From contig CAYJPA010000009.1 in the NCBI GenBank assembly GCA_964371945.1, forward strand, positions 22,488 to 86,487: a stretch of DNA of 64,000 nt. The letters run 5' to 3'. Positions 8,404-21,170 of this stretch are shown piece by piece. This stretch comes from CAYJPA01 sp964371945 (GTDB lineage Bacteria > Chloroflexota > Chloroflexia > Thermomicrobiales > UBA6265). The notes under the pieces were generated by a model, which was not told the origin of the DNA, made no database searches, and saw only the letters and a program-made list of their open reading frames with translations. Numbering within the stretch: the stretch's first letter is position 1; every line of letters starts with the position of its first letter. The position numbers were made by a program, and so were the translations under genes.

Positions 8404-9318
8404 CTACGTCTTCAGCGCGCCTTCCTGGAGGCCTTTCATATACCAGTGCTGGGCAATTCCGAAAAAGATGAGGCTGGGAGCGATGCCGAGCACGTAGAGC
8501 GCGCCGATCGGGCCGGCGGAGGCGGTCGCCATACCACCGACCGATCCGGCGATGAAGACCGGCAAGGTCCGCGTGTCGAAGTCGTTCATCAGGGTTGTGG
8601 CCAGCACGTACTCCCCCCAGGCGAAGGTCACGTTCACCATCATGACCACGACGATTCCGTTCCGCACCAGCGGTAACATGATCCCGGTCAACGCCCGCAG
8701 CGAGCTGGCGCCATCGATTCGCGAGGAATCCAGGATGTCCCGCGGCACCGTTTGAAACACGCCCCGCATGATGAAGACGGAGATTGCGATCATCAGCGCG
8801 GAATAGGGCAGCATCAACCCCCAGGTCTTGTTGATCAACCCGAGTCGGTCCTGCATCTGGTAAATCCCGATCATTGCCGTCACCCGCGTCGGAAAGAAGA
8901 TTGAGGCGACCAACATCCCGAGCACGACTCGCTTGCCCGGCATCCGGAGATGAACCAACGCGTAACCCGCCAGCACTGCCGCGGTCGTCGTCAGCAGCAC
9001 GGTTCCCGCGGTCACGAGCAAGCTTCGTTGGAGATAGCCGAAAACGATGCCACGTCGCCGAAAGACCGATTCATAGTTCGCGTACCACGGGGAAACGAAG
9101 TGTTTCGGCCAGATATAGCGCTGAACGGTATCCGGAACCGATTTGAATGACATCAACAGAATCCACGCGAATGGGAGGAGAATAGCCAGGCAGGCGCCAA
9201 TCAGCACCGCGTGCCGGGCGACCAATCCCCAACGGACACCACGTTTCGGGTGGTGGTACCTGATCGGAGTGCCGTCAGACCGTGGCATGCTCTCCTCGGC
9301 GATTCTTCCGGCTGACAT
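8404..9318 (-). CDS. Carbohydrate ABC transporter permease (MalG type), orphan
   Basis: Inner-membrane permease of a CUT1-type sugar importer, 304 residues with six predicted membrane spans (first at ARHAVLIGACLAILLPFAWI). The EAA-like loop that docks the ATPase is visible as SSRIDGASSLRALTGIMLPL near the C-terminal third. The ATG at 9318 has AGGAG at 6 nt; a longer frame upstream lacks a site. Normally a solute-binding protein, a MalF-type permease and other genes flank it; here none is present, and the 1.1 kb upstream looks gene-less, so this may be the surviving end of a decayed operon. Confidence 0.88.
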   Translation of the reverse strand: MSAGRIAEESMPRSDGTPIRYHHPKRGVRWGLVARHAVLIGACLAILLPFAWILLMSFKSVPDTVQRYIWPKHFVSPWYANYESVFRRRGIVFGYLQRSLLVTAGTVLLTTTAAVLAGYALVHLRMPGKRVVLGMLVASIFFPTRVTAMIGIYQMQDRLGLINKTWGLMLPYSALMIAISVFIMRGVFQTVPRDILDSSRIDGASSLRALTGIMLPLVRNGIVVVMMVNVTFAWGEYVLATTLMNDFDTRTLPVFIAGSVGGMATASAGPIGALYVLGIAPSLIFFGIAQHWYMKGLQEGALKT

Positions 9319-10404
9319 CCTTAGCTCCTGTTTGCCTCGACCGCGCGCCACGTGCAATCTACTGGTCAATCTATCATGCGTTCGACCTCGGTTGAGCCCC
9401 AATCGATCTCCGGGAAACGGGCGTCGAATGGATGAGTTGGCCAACATCATCCATGAACACGGCGTTGAAACATGAATCGTGGGAAGATCACCGCGGAGTC
9501 CGGTGGGTCCCGACTTCGACGGCGGTCAGAAGATCGGTGCTCGGATTGACCGCACCATTCGCATCCCATCCGGGCGAGCAATCACTCCCTGTCCGAGCTC
9601 CCTGATGAAGCGCCCGGCAGTTCTCCCACCTCGGCCAACCATCTCGGGCATCAATGGCTTTTCACGGTGGCGTCGCAGGACAGTGCGATCAGGACGGGTG
9701 CCGGAACGTTCGATTCTTGCAGTGCGCGCAAGTTGTGCAGTCTCGATCTCGCTTTCGAATGAAGAGTCGGGGCATCCAGCCACAATTCCGCGGAGGTCAT
9801 CGACCGGACTCCGCCTGGCAGAACTCAGTCAATCCATATGGCTCGACGCCCACCACCCACCCAATGCTTCTTCGCACGACCGATAGGGGATCGTTGCCAC
9901 AAATAATGAGCGCGATACTGAAGGTGTGCCGAAAACATCACAGGAGATGTCGCGACACCAGTATCAGCAGTGAGGCATCCTATGCACCATTGGTCAATCT
10001 GAGATCTATCCGTTCTCGTGACGGTCGATCCCGCCTGGGCGCGTGCCACCGAAAGCAATCCATGGACGAAGACCGCTCGCTCGACATGTCGATGTTCCGC
10101 GGCGGCGCTGGCAAGAGAGAACCACGGGCGTCGACGCCGCGTGGCGGTCGCCATCGGCGGCCCTCGGGAGCAATCCCCATCGGAGGCGGAACGAGACGCT
10201 GACGTCGAGTATCCGTGTCACGCAGTCAATGATCATCCGGTCATCGATGCTGCCCAACGGCGTACCCCATGTCATGGCTCTGTTTGTCGATGGGTCTCGT
10301 GCGTATCGATTGCTGCAAATAACCACGCGCACAATTGTGCAGGGTGGCATTGAGCCACGGGCGCATGCCATGCGCCGCTACGAAGGCGGAAGCCAAGGCT
10401 CGTC
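9319..10404. other. About 1.1 kb with no supportable gene
   Basis: Open frames exist on both strands but none combines a Shine-Dalgarno, codon bias like the neighbours and recognisable motifs; their translations are Arg/Pro/Ser-rich shadows. The stretch lies directly upstream of the orphan permease, where the partner transporter genes would be expected, so eroded coding DNA is the likeliest content (inference). Confidence 0.5.
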
Positions 10405-11004
10405 TTATGGGATCTTTGTTGTTCCTGGTTTGAGGAGGGGGATGCCCGCGGCGCAAAGCGGGCAGTCGGGTTGTTCCCAGGTTTCGACGTTGAGGGTTGC
10501 GAGCGCGAACAGGGGAACTTCGCCGAAGATCGTGGCGCCGCCACCGCGGTCGACCAGCACCGCGACTGCCACGACCTCAACGGGGTGTTTCGAGAGCGCT
10601 GCCAGGGTTTCGCGGATGGAACCGCCGGTGGTGAGAATGTCGTCGACCAAGAGCACGCGCTGTCCGGGTTCGAAGGTCGTTCCCCGCCGGAATTCGCGTT
10701 CGTTCTGCCCGTCCGATTTCCGTTCGGCATAAGCCGCCGCAACACCGAGCTGGCGTCCGACTTCAAATGCCAGGATCAACCCGCCGGTGGTCGGCCCGGC
10801 AACGACATCGATCTGTGCGTCGCGGAACTTGCCTGCAAATCCACGACAGACCCGCTCGGTCGCTCCGGGCTGGCGCAAGAGATCGAACTTTTCGATGTAG
10901 CGGTTGCTATGGCGACCCGACGCAAGCAGAAAGTGCCCTTCTTTGAGCGCTCCAACCGATTTGAGCTCGGCAAGGAGGTCGATTGGTTCGATGTCACCAA
11001 GCAT
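10405..11004 (-). CDS. pyrE: Orotate phosphoribosyltransferase
   Basis: Joins orotate with PRPP to give OMP in UMP synthesis. The PRPP-binding loop LLVDDILTTGGSI is clear, as are the flexible-loop region with AYAERKSDG and the TTGGL loop. Two starts lie close together (ATG 11013 and 11004); I prefer 11004 because GGAG is 10 nt upstream, while it is only one base before the first ATG. It is the last gene of the pyrC-carA-carB-cax-pyrE run. The carboxy-terminal CPLCAAGIPLLKPG segment is typical of the longer archaeal/Chloroflexota-type PyrE. Confidence 0.94.
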   Translation of the reverse strand: MLGDIEPIDLLAELKSVGALKEGHFLLASGRHSNRYIEKFDLLRQPGATERVCRGFAGKFRDAQIDVVAGPTTGGLILAFEVGRQLGVAAAYAERKSDGQNEREFRRGTTFEPGQRVLLVDDILTTGGSIRETLAALSKHPVEVVAVAVLVDRGGGATIFGEVPLFALATLNVETWEQPDCPLCAAGIPLLKPGTTKIP

Positions 11005-11019
11005 CGGGCCCATTCTCCA

Positions 11020-12069
11020 TCACGGGACGAAATAGAAGGCCATGCCAAGGATCACATAGAGCGCAATCAGTTGCGCGCCTTCGAGCCAGTGCGATTCACC
11101 GTCAACTGAGATCAGCACCGCGACAAGGATCGCGCTAACGAGTGCGGCCAGCTCGAAACTGGTGAAGACGAGTGTCATCGGCGTGCCGATTACCCAACCG
11201 ACGAGAACCAAAACAGGAGTAACAAAGAGCGCGATCTGCAGGCCGGATCCGACAGCGATCCCGAGGCTCAGATCCATCTTGTTGTTGGCGGCGACCTGAA
11301 CCGCGACGAAGTGCTCGGCGATGTTGCCAACAATCGGGATCAACATCACGCCAATGAAGAGCTCCGTCAGACCCCAGCTCTCGGCGGTAGGTTCGATCGC
11401 GCCGACCAGCACTTCGCTCATAACCACGATCGCCAGGGTCGAACCGGTCAGCAAAGCGATCGCGATTGGCAGCTTCATGGTGGTCGAGTCGGTTTCGTGA
11501 ATCTCCGCGGCGGGTCCGGATTTGTCCCTAAGCGTAAACAAGATGTAGAGGGCATACATCACGATCAAGACGATCGCCATGCCGTCGCTCAGATGCTCGA
11601 TGTCCGCGTCGCTCGGTCCATGTTCCCCGCCGAGCGCAAAGATCGCCGGAATGCAGAGGGCGGCGACCGCGAGCGCCATCATGGTCGCGTTGGCGCCGGC
11701 GATCCTGGCGTTGAATGTCTGGGTGCCGTGCTTTAGGCCGCCGATCAGAATCGAAAATCCGAGCACGACCAGGATGTTCCCGATAATCGAGCCGGCAATG
11801 CTCGCTTTGACTACCTCGGTCAATCCCTGGCGCAGGGCGACGATCGTGATGATCAGTTCTGCCGCGTTTCCTAGCGTGGCGTTGAGCAATCCGCCGATTT
11901 TTGGACCGGTGTAGACGGCGACCTCTTCGGTCGCGCGACCAAGGACAGCCGCGAGCGGGATCATCGCCAGCGCTGAAACGACGAAGACGGTCGAGTGGCC
12001 GCCGATGCCGGCGATGTCCATGATGAGCGCGATCGGCGCCAAGATGAGCAATGCGTAGAGGTATTTCAC
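11020..12069 (-). CDS. cax: Calcium/proton antiporter (CaCA family, Cax type)
   Basis: Membrane exchanger of 349 residues with about 11 hydrophobic spans. The two alpha repeats carry the signature acidic motifs GNAAELIITIVALRQGL in the N-terminal half and GNIAEHFVAVQVA in the C-terminal half, each with the ion-binding Glu. Between them is an acidic/hydrophilic linker around TLRDKSGPAAEIHETDS. GTG start with a weak ribosome site. Its stop is 15 nt from pyrE and it follows carB by 50 nt, so it is inserted in the pyrimidine operon without an obvious metabolic link. Confidence 0.92.
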   Translation of the reverse strand: MKYLYALLILAPIALIMDIAGIGGHSTVFVVSALAMIPLAAVLGRATEEVAVYTGPKIGGLLNATLGNAAELIITIVALRQGLTEVVKASIAGSIIGNILVVLGFSILIGGLKHGTQTFNARIAGANATMMALAVAALCIPAIFALGGEHGPSDADIEHLSDGMAIVLIVMYALYILFTLRDKSGPAAEIHETDSTTMKLPIAIALLTGSTLAIVVMSEVLVGAIEPTAESWGLTELFIGVMLIPIVGNIAEHFVAVQVAANNKMDLSLGIAVGSGLQIALFVTPVLVLVGWVIGTPMTLVFTSFELAALVSAILVAVLISVDGESHWLEGAQLIALYVILGMAFYFVP

Positions 12070-12119
12070 CTGTTTGACTGCCCCCGGATTACGCCTTTAG
12101 CGGGACGCCGAATAGGTCG

Positions 12120-15344
<3,225 letters not shown>

Positions 15345-16502
15345 TTACCGAGACCCTCCGGCGGTTGCCGTGCCTGATTTGTCCGCGATCAACTGCAGGA
15401 ATTCGTCGAAGAGGTATCCGTTGTCCCACGGACCCGGCGAGGCCTCGGGGTGGAATTGAACCGAGAGCACCGGCAGATCGCGATGGGAGAGGCCCTCGAT
15501 TGAACCGTCGTTGAGATTGACGAGGGCAACGTTCCAGCCATCTTCAGTCGGGATGGTGCCGTTCGCGACCATGAAGCCGTGGTTCTGAGACGTGATCGAA
15601 ACGTGACCGCTGCGCAGGTCCTTGACCGGGTGATTGCCACCGCGATGCCCGAACTTGAGTTTGGAAGTATCAGAACCGATCGCCCGAGCCAGGAGCTGGT
15701 GACCCAGGCAAATGCCGAAGTATGGGGTGTGGGTTTCGAGCAGACATCGTACGACATCAAGGCCGGCATCGAGATTGGCCGGGTCGCCGGGACCTGGTGA
15801 TACGACCACGCCATCGGGTTTCAGCGCGGCGATGTCCGCGAAGGGCGTGCCGTAGGGCACGACGGTGACCCGTGCCCCACGTTTGACGAGCGAGCGTATG
15901 ATGTTGCGCTTGACGCCGCAATCGACCACAACTACGTGCGGTCCGTCGCCGGGAATCGATTCGATCACGTCGCTGGTGACTTCGTCGACCACATTGTGAT
16001 CGCCGGGCAGGACCGCGGCCTGTGCTCTGGCGACAAGCTCCTCGTCGGTCAGGAGCGCGGCGTTCCGGACGAGGACGGCTTTCATGTCGCCGGCTTCACG
16101 GATATGGCGTGTCAGCGAACGGGTGTCGACGCCCGCGATGCCCGGAATGCCGGCCTTGGCGAGGTAGTCGTGGATCGAGCCGGTCGAGCGCCAGTTGCTG
16201 GGATCGTCGCAGTTCTCGCGCACGACGAGCCCGGAGATCCAGGGTTGACGCGATTCGTCGTCGTCAACATTGACCCCGTAGTTGCCGATCAACGGGTAGG
16301 TCATGCAGACGATCTGACCACGGAACGACGGATCGGTGCAGACCTCTTGATAACCGGTCATGGTCGTGGTGAAAACGGCTTCACCGGAGGCGTCGGCATC
16401 GGCACCGAAACCGATTCCGCGGAAAACGCGGCCATCCGCCAATGCCAGGGCCGCGTCATGTGGTGGGTGGTAGCGGGATCGCCGCGGGGTCGTTTCAGGC
16501 AC
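15345..16502 (-). CDS. carA: Carbamoyl-phosphate synthase small subunit (glutaminase)
   Basis: Hydrolyses glutamine and channels ammonia to CarB. The N-terminal CarA domain (TTTMTGYQEVCTDPSFRGQIV) is followed by a class I glutamine amidotransferase domain with the nucleophile Cys in FGICLGHQLLARAIG and the His/Glu pair in VQFHPEASPGP. I start at GTG 16502 since GGAGAGG lies 9 nt before it; an ATG at 16520 precedes it without a site. With GTG the gene overlaps the pyrC stop by 8 nt (GTGCCTGA), a typical coupled junction. Length is 385 residues. Confidence 0.96.
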   Translation of the reverse strand: MPETTPRRSRYHPPHDAALALADGRVFRGIGFGADADASGEAVFTTTMTGYQEVCTDPSFRGQIVCMTYPLIGNYGVNVDDDESRQPWISGLVVRENCDDPSNWRSTGSIHDYLAKAGIPGIAGVDTRSLTRHIREAGDMKAVLVRNAALLTDEELVARAQAAVLPGDHNVVDEVTSDVIESIPGDGPHVVVVDCGVKRNIIRSLVKRGARVTVVPYGTPFADIAALKPDGVVVSPGPGDPANLDAGLDVVRCLLETHTPYFGICLGHQLLARAIGSDTSKLKFGHRGGNHPVKDLRSGHVSITSQNHGFMVANGTIPTEDGWNVALVNLNDGSIEGLSHRDLPVLSVQFHPEASPGPWDNGYLFDEFLQLIADKSGTATAGGSR

Positions 16503-17826
16503 TAAATCGAACCTCTCCATCGACGATTGTTGCGGTCGCTCGACCGCGAAGCGTCATGCCCATCAGGGGTGTGTTGTGGCTCTTGGTTTTGAGCTCATCG
16601 GGAGTGACGACCCATTCGCGCTCGGGATCGAAGATCACGATATCGGCCGGCGAGCCCAGAAGAAGTGTACCGGTCGGTTTGTTCAACAACCGGCCGGGGA
16701 CGGTGGCAAAGTGATTGATCATTTCGGTGAGCGACATGTGACCAGCGCGCACCAGTGCGAGGCAGGTCGGCAGGGCAAATTCGAGTCCGCTCAACCCCAT
16801 CGCCGCGTGCTCGAAGTCAGATTCATCCTTCTCCGGTCTGGCGTGCGGTGCATGGTCGGTCGCGATGATGTCGAAATCGCCGGCAATGAATGCGCGGAGC
16901 AATGCGCGTGTATCCGAATCGGTTCTGAGTGGCGGATTCACTTTCGTATTGGGATCCGCCGGACGACCGGGTGCTCCAGCAGGTTCTTTGACGTTGAGCA
17001 ACGTGCGCTCGCCGGCGACCCAGCGATCTGACATCACCAGGTGGTGCGGCATCACCTCGGCGGTGACGTTCGTGCCTTCAGTCTTCGCGGCTCGGATCAG
17101 ATCGATGCCGCAGCCGGTGCTGACGTGCAGCACGTGCAGCCAACCGCCCGTAAGGCGGGCGAGCATCAGATCGCGGGCGATGATGATCTCCTCGGCCTCG
17201 GCCGGAATACCGGTCAGACCTAATTTGCGTGAGATGTCACCTTCGTTCATGGCGCCAGCCGCGAGCGCCTTGTCTTCACAATGGACCATGATCGGCAGTT
17301 TGAGCGACCGGCTGGCTTCAAGCGCGCGGCGCATAACCAGACTGCTGGCGGTCGAGTCGCCGTCGTCGGAAAAACCGATCGCGCCGGCGATCGCAAGCTC
17401 CTCGTAATCGACCGTTTCTTGCCCCTGCCGGCCCTGAGAGATGGTGGCGATCGGATACACCCGCACCGAGGCCTCATCCACTATTCGTTCATTAAGCTCA
17501 GTCAGGATCTCAACCGAGTCGAGCGCCGGCTTCGTGTTGGGCATGCAGCAGATCGTGGTGAAACCGCCCGCGGCTGCGGCGGCGGTGCCAGTCGCGATCG
17601 TTTCCTTGTACTCGAAGCCGGGAACGCGGAGATGGACATGGAGGTCGATCAGTCCGGGAGCGACGATCTGACCCTGCGCATCGATGGAAGGAAGATCGAT
17701 TTCGGTGCCGGCAGCAACAAACGATTCGATGGTGCCGTCGCGTACGACGACATCGAACTGGGCATCCAGCTTCTGCGCCGGATCGATCACTCGTCCGCCG
17801 CGGATCACCAGCGAATTCGCCGGCAT
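16495..17826 (-). CDS. pyrC: Dihydroorotase
   Basis: Zinc amidohydrolase closing N-carbamoyl-aspartate to dihydroorotate. Type I (PyrC/AllB-like) features: metal motif GLIDLHVHLRVPGFEYKE, CCMPNT, the HCEDK motif, and the catalytic aspartate in ATDHAPH. 443 residues. The ATG at 17826 has GGAG at 8 nt; upstream in-frame residues are low-complexity and unsupported. It heads the pyr operon, which lacks pyrB and pyrD here. The divergent gap to ftsK (about 340 nt) should hold its promoter; a short GGTCC/GGACC hairpin lies about 45 nt upstream but I could not identify a PyrR-type attenuator. Confidence 0.96.
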   Translation of the reverse strand: MPANSLVIRGGRVIDPAQKLDAQFDVVVRDGTIESFVAAGTEIDLPSIDAQGQIVAPGLIDLHVHLRVPGFEYKETIATGTAAAAAGGFTTICCMPNTKPALDSVEILTELNERIVDEASVRVYPIATISQGRQGQETVDYEELAIAGAIGFSDDGDSTASSLVMRRALEASRSLKLPIMVHCEDKALAAGAMNEGDISRKLGLTGIPAEAEEIIIARDLMLARLTGGWLHVLHVSTGCGIDLIRAAKTEGTNVTAEVMPHHLVMSDRWVAGERTLLNVKEPAGAPGRPADPNTKVNPPLRTDSDTRALLRAFIAGDFDIIATDHAPHARPEKDESDFEHAAMGLSGLEFALPTCLALVRAGHMSLTEMINHFATVPGRLLNKPTGTLLLGSPADIVIFDPEREWVVTPDELKTKSHNTPLMGMTLRGRATATIVDGEVRFSA

Positions 17827-18165
17827 CAAGCACACTCCAACTGTATGGGAATCGCGCAAAATAAACGCCCCGCGGTCCGCGCTGGACCTTGAGGCGTGCT
17901 GATTGGGATTTGCGTTCGGTTCCGCTCGTGCACCCAACTCTCCATCGCGAGCGATCGCGGAAGTATAGGGTGAAGCGAACGGGACCGTCAATTGAAACTT
18001 GGCCAGTCGGGAGGAAGGATTCCGAGAGATCCTGCGCAAACGCTTGATTCGTGCGCTATACTCATTGAACTGACCGAACGTACACCCCGAACGTCCGGCG
18101 CGGCCCGCTTTTTCATGTGTTCAGCGCTTGGGCGTTCGACGATCCGTCCTCGAGGGGTGCGGTTC

Positions 18166-20394
18166 ATGGCTACACAAACCAGGTCAAGATCGACGACCAA
18201 CTCGAAAGGCTCGAAGTCGGTGATCGCACCGACAATCGATGACACCCTGCCGATCGGACGCGGTCTCCGCACAATGAAGCGCGGAATGTCATCCGCCATG
18301 TCGGACTGGCGCGCGCCGAGTCAGCTCAGACGAGAGGCGCTGGCGGTCGTGCTGCTGTTGACCTCCGCGCTAAGCGTATGGGTGCTTTGGAGCGGCGAGG
18401 ATGATGGGCGGCTCGTGCACTGGTGGGCGGTCGCGCTCAACTACGGTTTCGGACTTGGAGCGTTCATCGTTCCGATCCTACTGACGCTCATCGCCTACCG
18501 GTTGCTCTTTGTCGGGGATCAGCCGACGCTCTTGTTGCGCCATTATGTCGGTGGCGCGCTCTTTTCGATTTCGAGCGTCGGATTGATCGAGCTCGGGGGA
18601 AGAACCCGGGATTCGGGCGCGGGTGGGCGGTTCGGCACGGCCGTCGGAGATGTCGTCCGGGAGATGATCGGACCGGTCGGTGGAGGGTTGATCCTGTTTG
18701 TCGGCGGAGCGGTCGGTGTCTTCATGATTACTGGAACCGATGTCAAAACGTTGGCCCGCGATATTCGCTCGCTCTTTCCTCAGCGTCCCGCGTATGCGCC
18801 GGAGATCGAGCCCTCGGAAACAGCGGTACAGGCGCTTGATCCCCCCAAACCGGCGCAGCGGGTGATGCCGAACCTGGCTGAAGCGGTGCCGGTATCGCCG
18901 CCGGTAATCAACCGGCCTCGACACGAACCAAGACCCGCGGGCACACCCCCAAAAGTCGAGAAGCGGCAGGCAGTGCCCGTGAGAGCGGGCGAGCCGATGC
19001 CGCTGCCGGACGTGGGCCGGCTCGCGCTCTATGACGGCGTCAAGCTCGACGAGGGCGAGCTCACGGGCAGGGCCCGCCGGATTGAGGAAACGCTGGCGAG
19101 CTTCAAGGTCGAGGCACGGGTTCGCGAGATCAATCCCGGTCCGGCCGTGACACAGTACACACTGGAGCCGGGCGTCGGGATCAAGGTGCGGCGGATCACC
19201 GAGCTCCAAAACGATCTGGCGCTATCGCTGGCCGCGCCGAGCATCCGAATCGAGGCGCCGGTGCCTGGCATGGCTCGAGTCGGAATCGAAATTCCGAACG
19301 CAAAAGTTTCGACGGTTGGTCTGCGCGAAACACTCGAGTCGGAACCGTTCACGAGCGGCAAGCAGAAACTGCCGATCCCGCTGGGGCGCGATGTTAACGG
19401 GCGGTATGTGGTTCACGATCTGACCAAGATGCCGCATCTCTTGATCGCGGGCGCGACCGGCTCCGGCAAAAGCGTCTGCTTGACGACGATCATTTCGACG
19501 TTCCTGCTGACTCGAGGTCCCGATCAGCTCAAGATGCTGATGATCGATCCGAAGATGGTCGAGTTGACCGGTTACAACGGGGTGCCGCATCTGCAGTGCC
19601 CAGTCGTGACCGAAATGGACAAGGTTGTCAGCGCACTGCGACTTGTGCTGCAGGAGATGGAACGGCGGTACACGCTCTTTTCCAAGTTGGGCGTGCGCAA
19701 TCTCGACGGTTACCGGATGAAGGTCGCCGATGAAACGAATCCCGAGGTCATCCCGTATCTGGTTGTGATCATCGACGAGCTTGCGGACCTGATGATGACC
19801 GCGCCGGAAGATGTCGAGGGTTTGCTCTGCCGGCTGGCGCAAATGGGGCGGGCCTCGGGCATCCATTTGATCATTGCGACCCAGCGGCCGTCGGTTGACG
19901 TGCTCACCGGTCTGATCAAGGCGAATGTGCCGGCCCGGATCGCGTTCGCGGTTACGTCCTTGACCGACAGTCGCGTGGTGCTCGATCTACCCGGAGCGGA
20001 GCGCTTACTGGGTCGCGGGGACATGCTTTTTCTGCCGCCGGACGCGCCCAAACCTGTTCGCGTGCAGGGTGCGTTCATCGAGGACAAAGATGTTCAGTAT
20101 GTCGTGAATCACTGGCATCAAATCGCACCGATTCCTCAGTATGCGCAGGAATGGATCAATCTCCAGAGCAGCAGTAGTCCCGGGTTCGAGGACGACGGGG
20201 AAGAGGATGCGCTGATGGAGCAGGCAAAGGAGATCGTGCGCCAGCAGGGCACTGCTTCGGCATCGATGCTCCAGCGGCGGCTCCGCATTGGCTACAACAG
20301 GGCCGCCAGGCTGATCGAGCAGATGGAAGATGAAGGGATGATCGGGCCGGCAGACGGCGTTCGGGGGCGTCCCGTGCTCGACGGCGATTACTAA
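18166..20394 (+). CDS. ftsK: DNA translocase FtsK/SpoIIIE
   Basis: Hexameric ATP-driven pump that moves chromosome ends through the closing septum. The 742-residue protein has about four N-terminal membrane spans (residues 55-210), a Pro-rich linker, then the motor. Walker A is GATGSGKSV with Lys at 435; Walker B is VVIIDELADLMM; the C-terminal gamma winged helix (SASMLQRRLRIGYNRAARLIEQME) reads polarity sequences. ATG 18166 is chosen with GAGGGG 9 nt upstream; the frame is open further up but enters the divergent promoter area. Confidence 0.96.
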   Translation: MATQTRSRSTTNSKGSKSVIAPTIDDTLPIGRGLRTMKRGMSSAMSDWRAPSQLRREALAVVLLLTSALSVWVLWSGEDDGRLVHWWAVALNYGFGLGAFIVPILLTLIAYRLLFVGDQPTLLLRHYVGGALFSISSVGLIELGGRTRDSGAGGRFGTAVGDVVREMIGPVGGGLILFVGGAVGVFMITGTDVKTLARDIRSLFPQRPAYAPEIEPSETAVQALDPPKPAQRVMPNLAEAVPVSPPVINRPRHEPRPAGTPPKVEKRQAVPVRAGEPMPLPDVGRLALYDGVKLDEGELTGRARRIEETLASFKVEARVREINPGPAVTQYTLEPGVGIKVRRITELQNDLALSLAAPSIRIEAPVPGMARVGIEIPNAKVSTVGLRETLESEPFTSGKQKLPIPLGRDVNGRYVVHDLTKMPHLLIAGATGSGKSVCLTTIISTFLLTRGPDQLKMLMIDPKMVELTGYNGVPHLQCPVVTEMDKVVSALRLVLQEMERRYTLFSKLGVRNLDGYRMKVADETNPEVIPYLVVIIDELADLMMTAPEDVEGLLCRLAQMGRASGIHLIIATQRPSVDVLTGLIKANVPARIAFAVTSLTDSRVVLDLPGAERLLGRGDMLFLPPDAPKPVRVQGAFIEDKDVQYVVNHWHQIAPIPQYAQEWINLQSSSSPGFEDDGEEDALMEQAKEIVRQQGTASASMLQRRLRIGYNRAARLIEQMEDEGMIGPADGVRGRPVLDGDY

Positions 20395-20491
20395 CCCAAA
20401 TTCGCTCTGACCGTGGCCGGCGGCGTACAATAGAACAGGTGTGCAAGATGCCGCCACCTGTCCAGAATCGCGTCGAGCGTCAGGAATCCGA

Positions 20492-21103
20492 GTGAGCTCC
20501 AGAGGATCGAAAGTCACCGCGCAACCGGTTGTTCGCCTCATCGACGAGCTCGGAAAGTTGCCTGGAATCGGACCCAAGTCAGCCTCACGCCTTGCATTCC
20601 ACATTCTTCGAGGTCAACGCGAAGAGGCGACCGCGCTGGCGGAAGCGATCCTCGAAGTCAAAGAGAAGATCCGGCTCTGTTCGATTTGCTTCAATATCAC
20701 GGAGCAGGTGCCCTGCCAGATTTGCTCGGATCCCGAGCGCGGCAAAGCGATCTGCGTGGTCGAGGAACCGCTCGATGTGGTGGCGCTCGATCGAACTGGA
20801 CAGTTTCACGGCAAATATCATGTATTGCACGGATCGATCTCGCCGATCGAAGGTGTCGGACCGGATCAACTCAAGATTCGAGAACTGCTGATTCGTGTGC
20901 GGGACGAGCAACCCGACGAAGTCATTCTGGCGACTAACCTCGATCTCCCAGGAGAGGCGACGGCAACCTATTTGCATAAATTGCTCGTGCCGCTTGGAGT
21001 GACCGTCACCCGGCCGGCGAGCGGGCTTCCGGTTGGCGGCGATCTCGAATATGCCGACGAAATGACGCTTGGTCGCGCGCTTCTTGGGAGACGTGCGATT
21101 TAA
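20492..21103 (+). CDS. recR: Recombination mediator RecR
   Basis: Partners RecO in loading RecA on gaps; recO is 11 kb away in this window. At 203 residues it has the helix-hairpin-helix (LPGIGPKSASRLAFHIL), the Cys4 zinc finger (CSICFN ... CQIC), and the Toprim domain (ICVVEEPLDVVALDRTG, TNLDLPGEATATYL). GTG 20492 is preferred: AGGA lies 7 nt before it and the length then fits RecR. An upstream GTG at 20441 lies 9 nt after a TACAAT box (20426-20431), so a leaderless start with a 17-residue extension is a second possibility. No dnaX or ybaB adjoins it. Confidence 0.95.
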   Translation: MSSRGSKVTAQPVVRLIDELGKLPGIGPKSASRLAFHILRGQREEATALAEAILEVKEKIRLCSICFNITEQVPCQICSDPERGKAICVVEEPLDVVALDRTGQFHGKYHVLHGSISPIEGVGPDQLKIRELLIRVRDEQPDEVILATNLDLPGEATATYLHKLLVPLGVTVTRPASGLPVGGDLEYADEMTLGRALLGRRAI

Positions 21104-21133
21104 CAAAAGTATGACGAGGTGGCTTCTGACTGA

Positions 21134-21162
21134 TTGTTTCCCGTCGCCTATAGGGATAGAAT
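21134..21162 (+). promoter_or_regulatory. Promoter giving a leaderless mRNA for the 21171 gene
   Basis: TTGTTT (21134-21139), 17 nt spacer, TAGAAT (21157-21162). The start codon is only 8 nt beyond the -10 box, so the transcript should begin at or within 2 nt of the ATG. No Shine-Dalgarno is needed and none is convincing. Confidence 0.6.
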
Positions 21163-21170
21163 CAACGGGA

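Noticed and set aside
17870..17900. GGTCC/GGACC hairpin upstream of pyrC as a PyrR attenuator
   Set aside because: The stem is only 5 bp, the T-rich tract is displaced by about 8 nt, and I see no PyrR-binding consensus.
18041..18062. TTGATT/TATACT as the ftsK promoter
   Set aside because: The spacer would be 7 nt and there is no other -35 at 16-18 nt.
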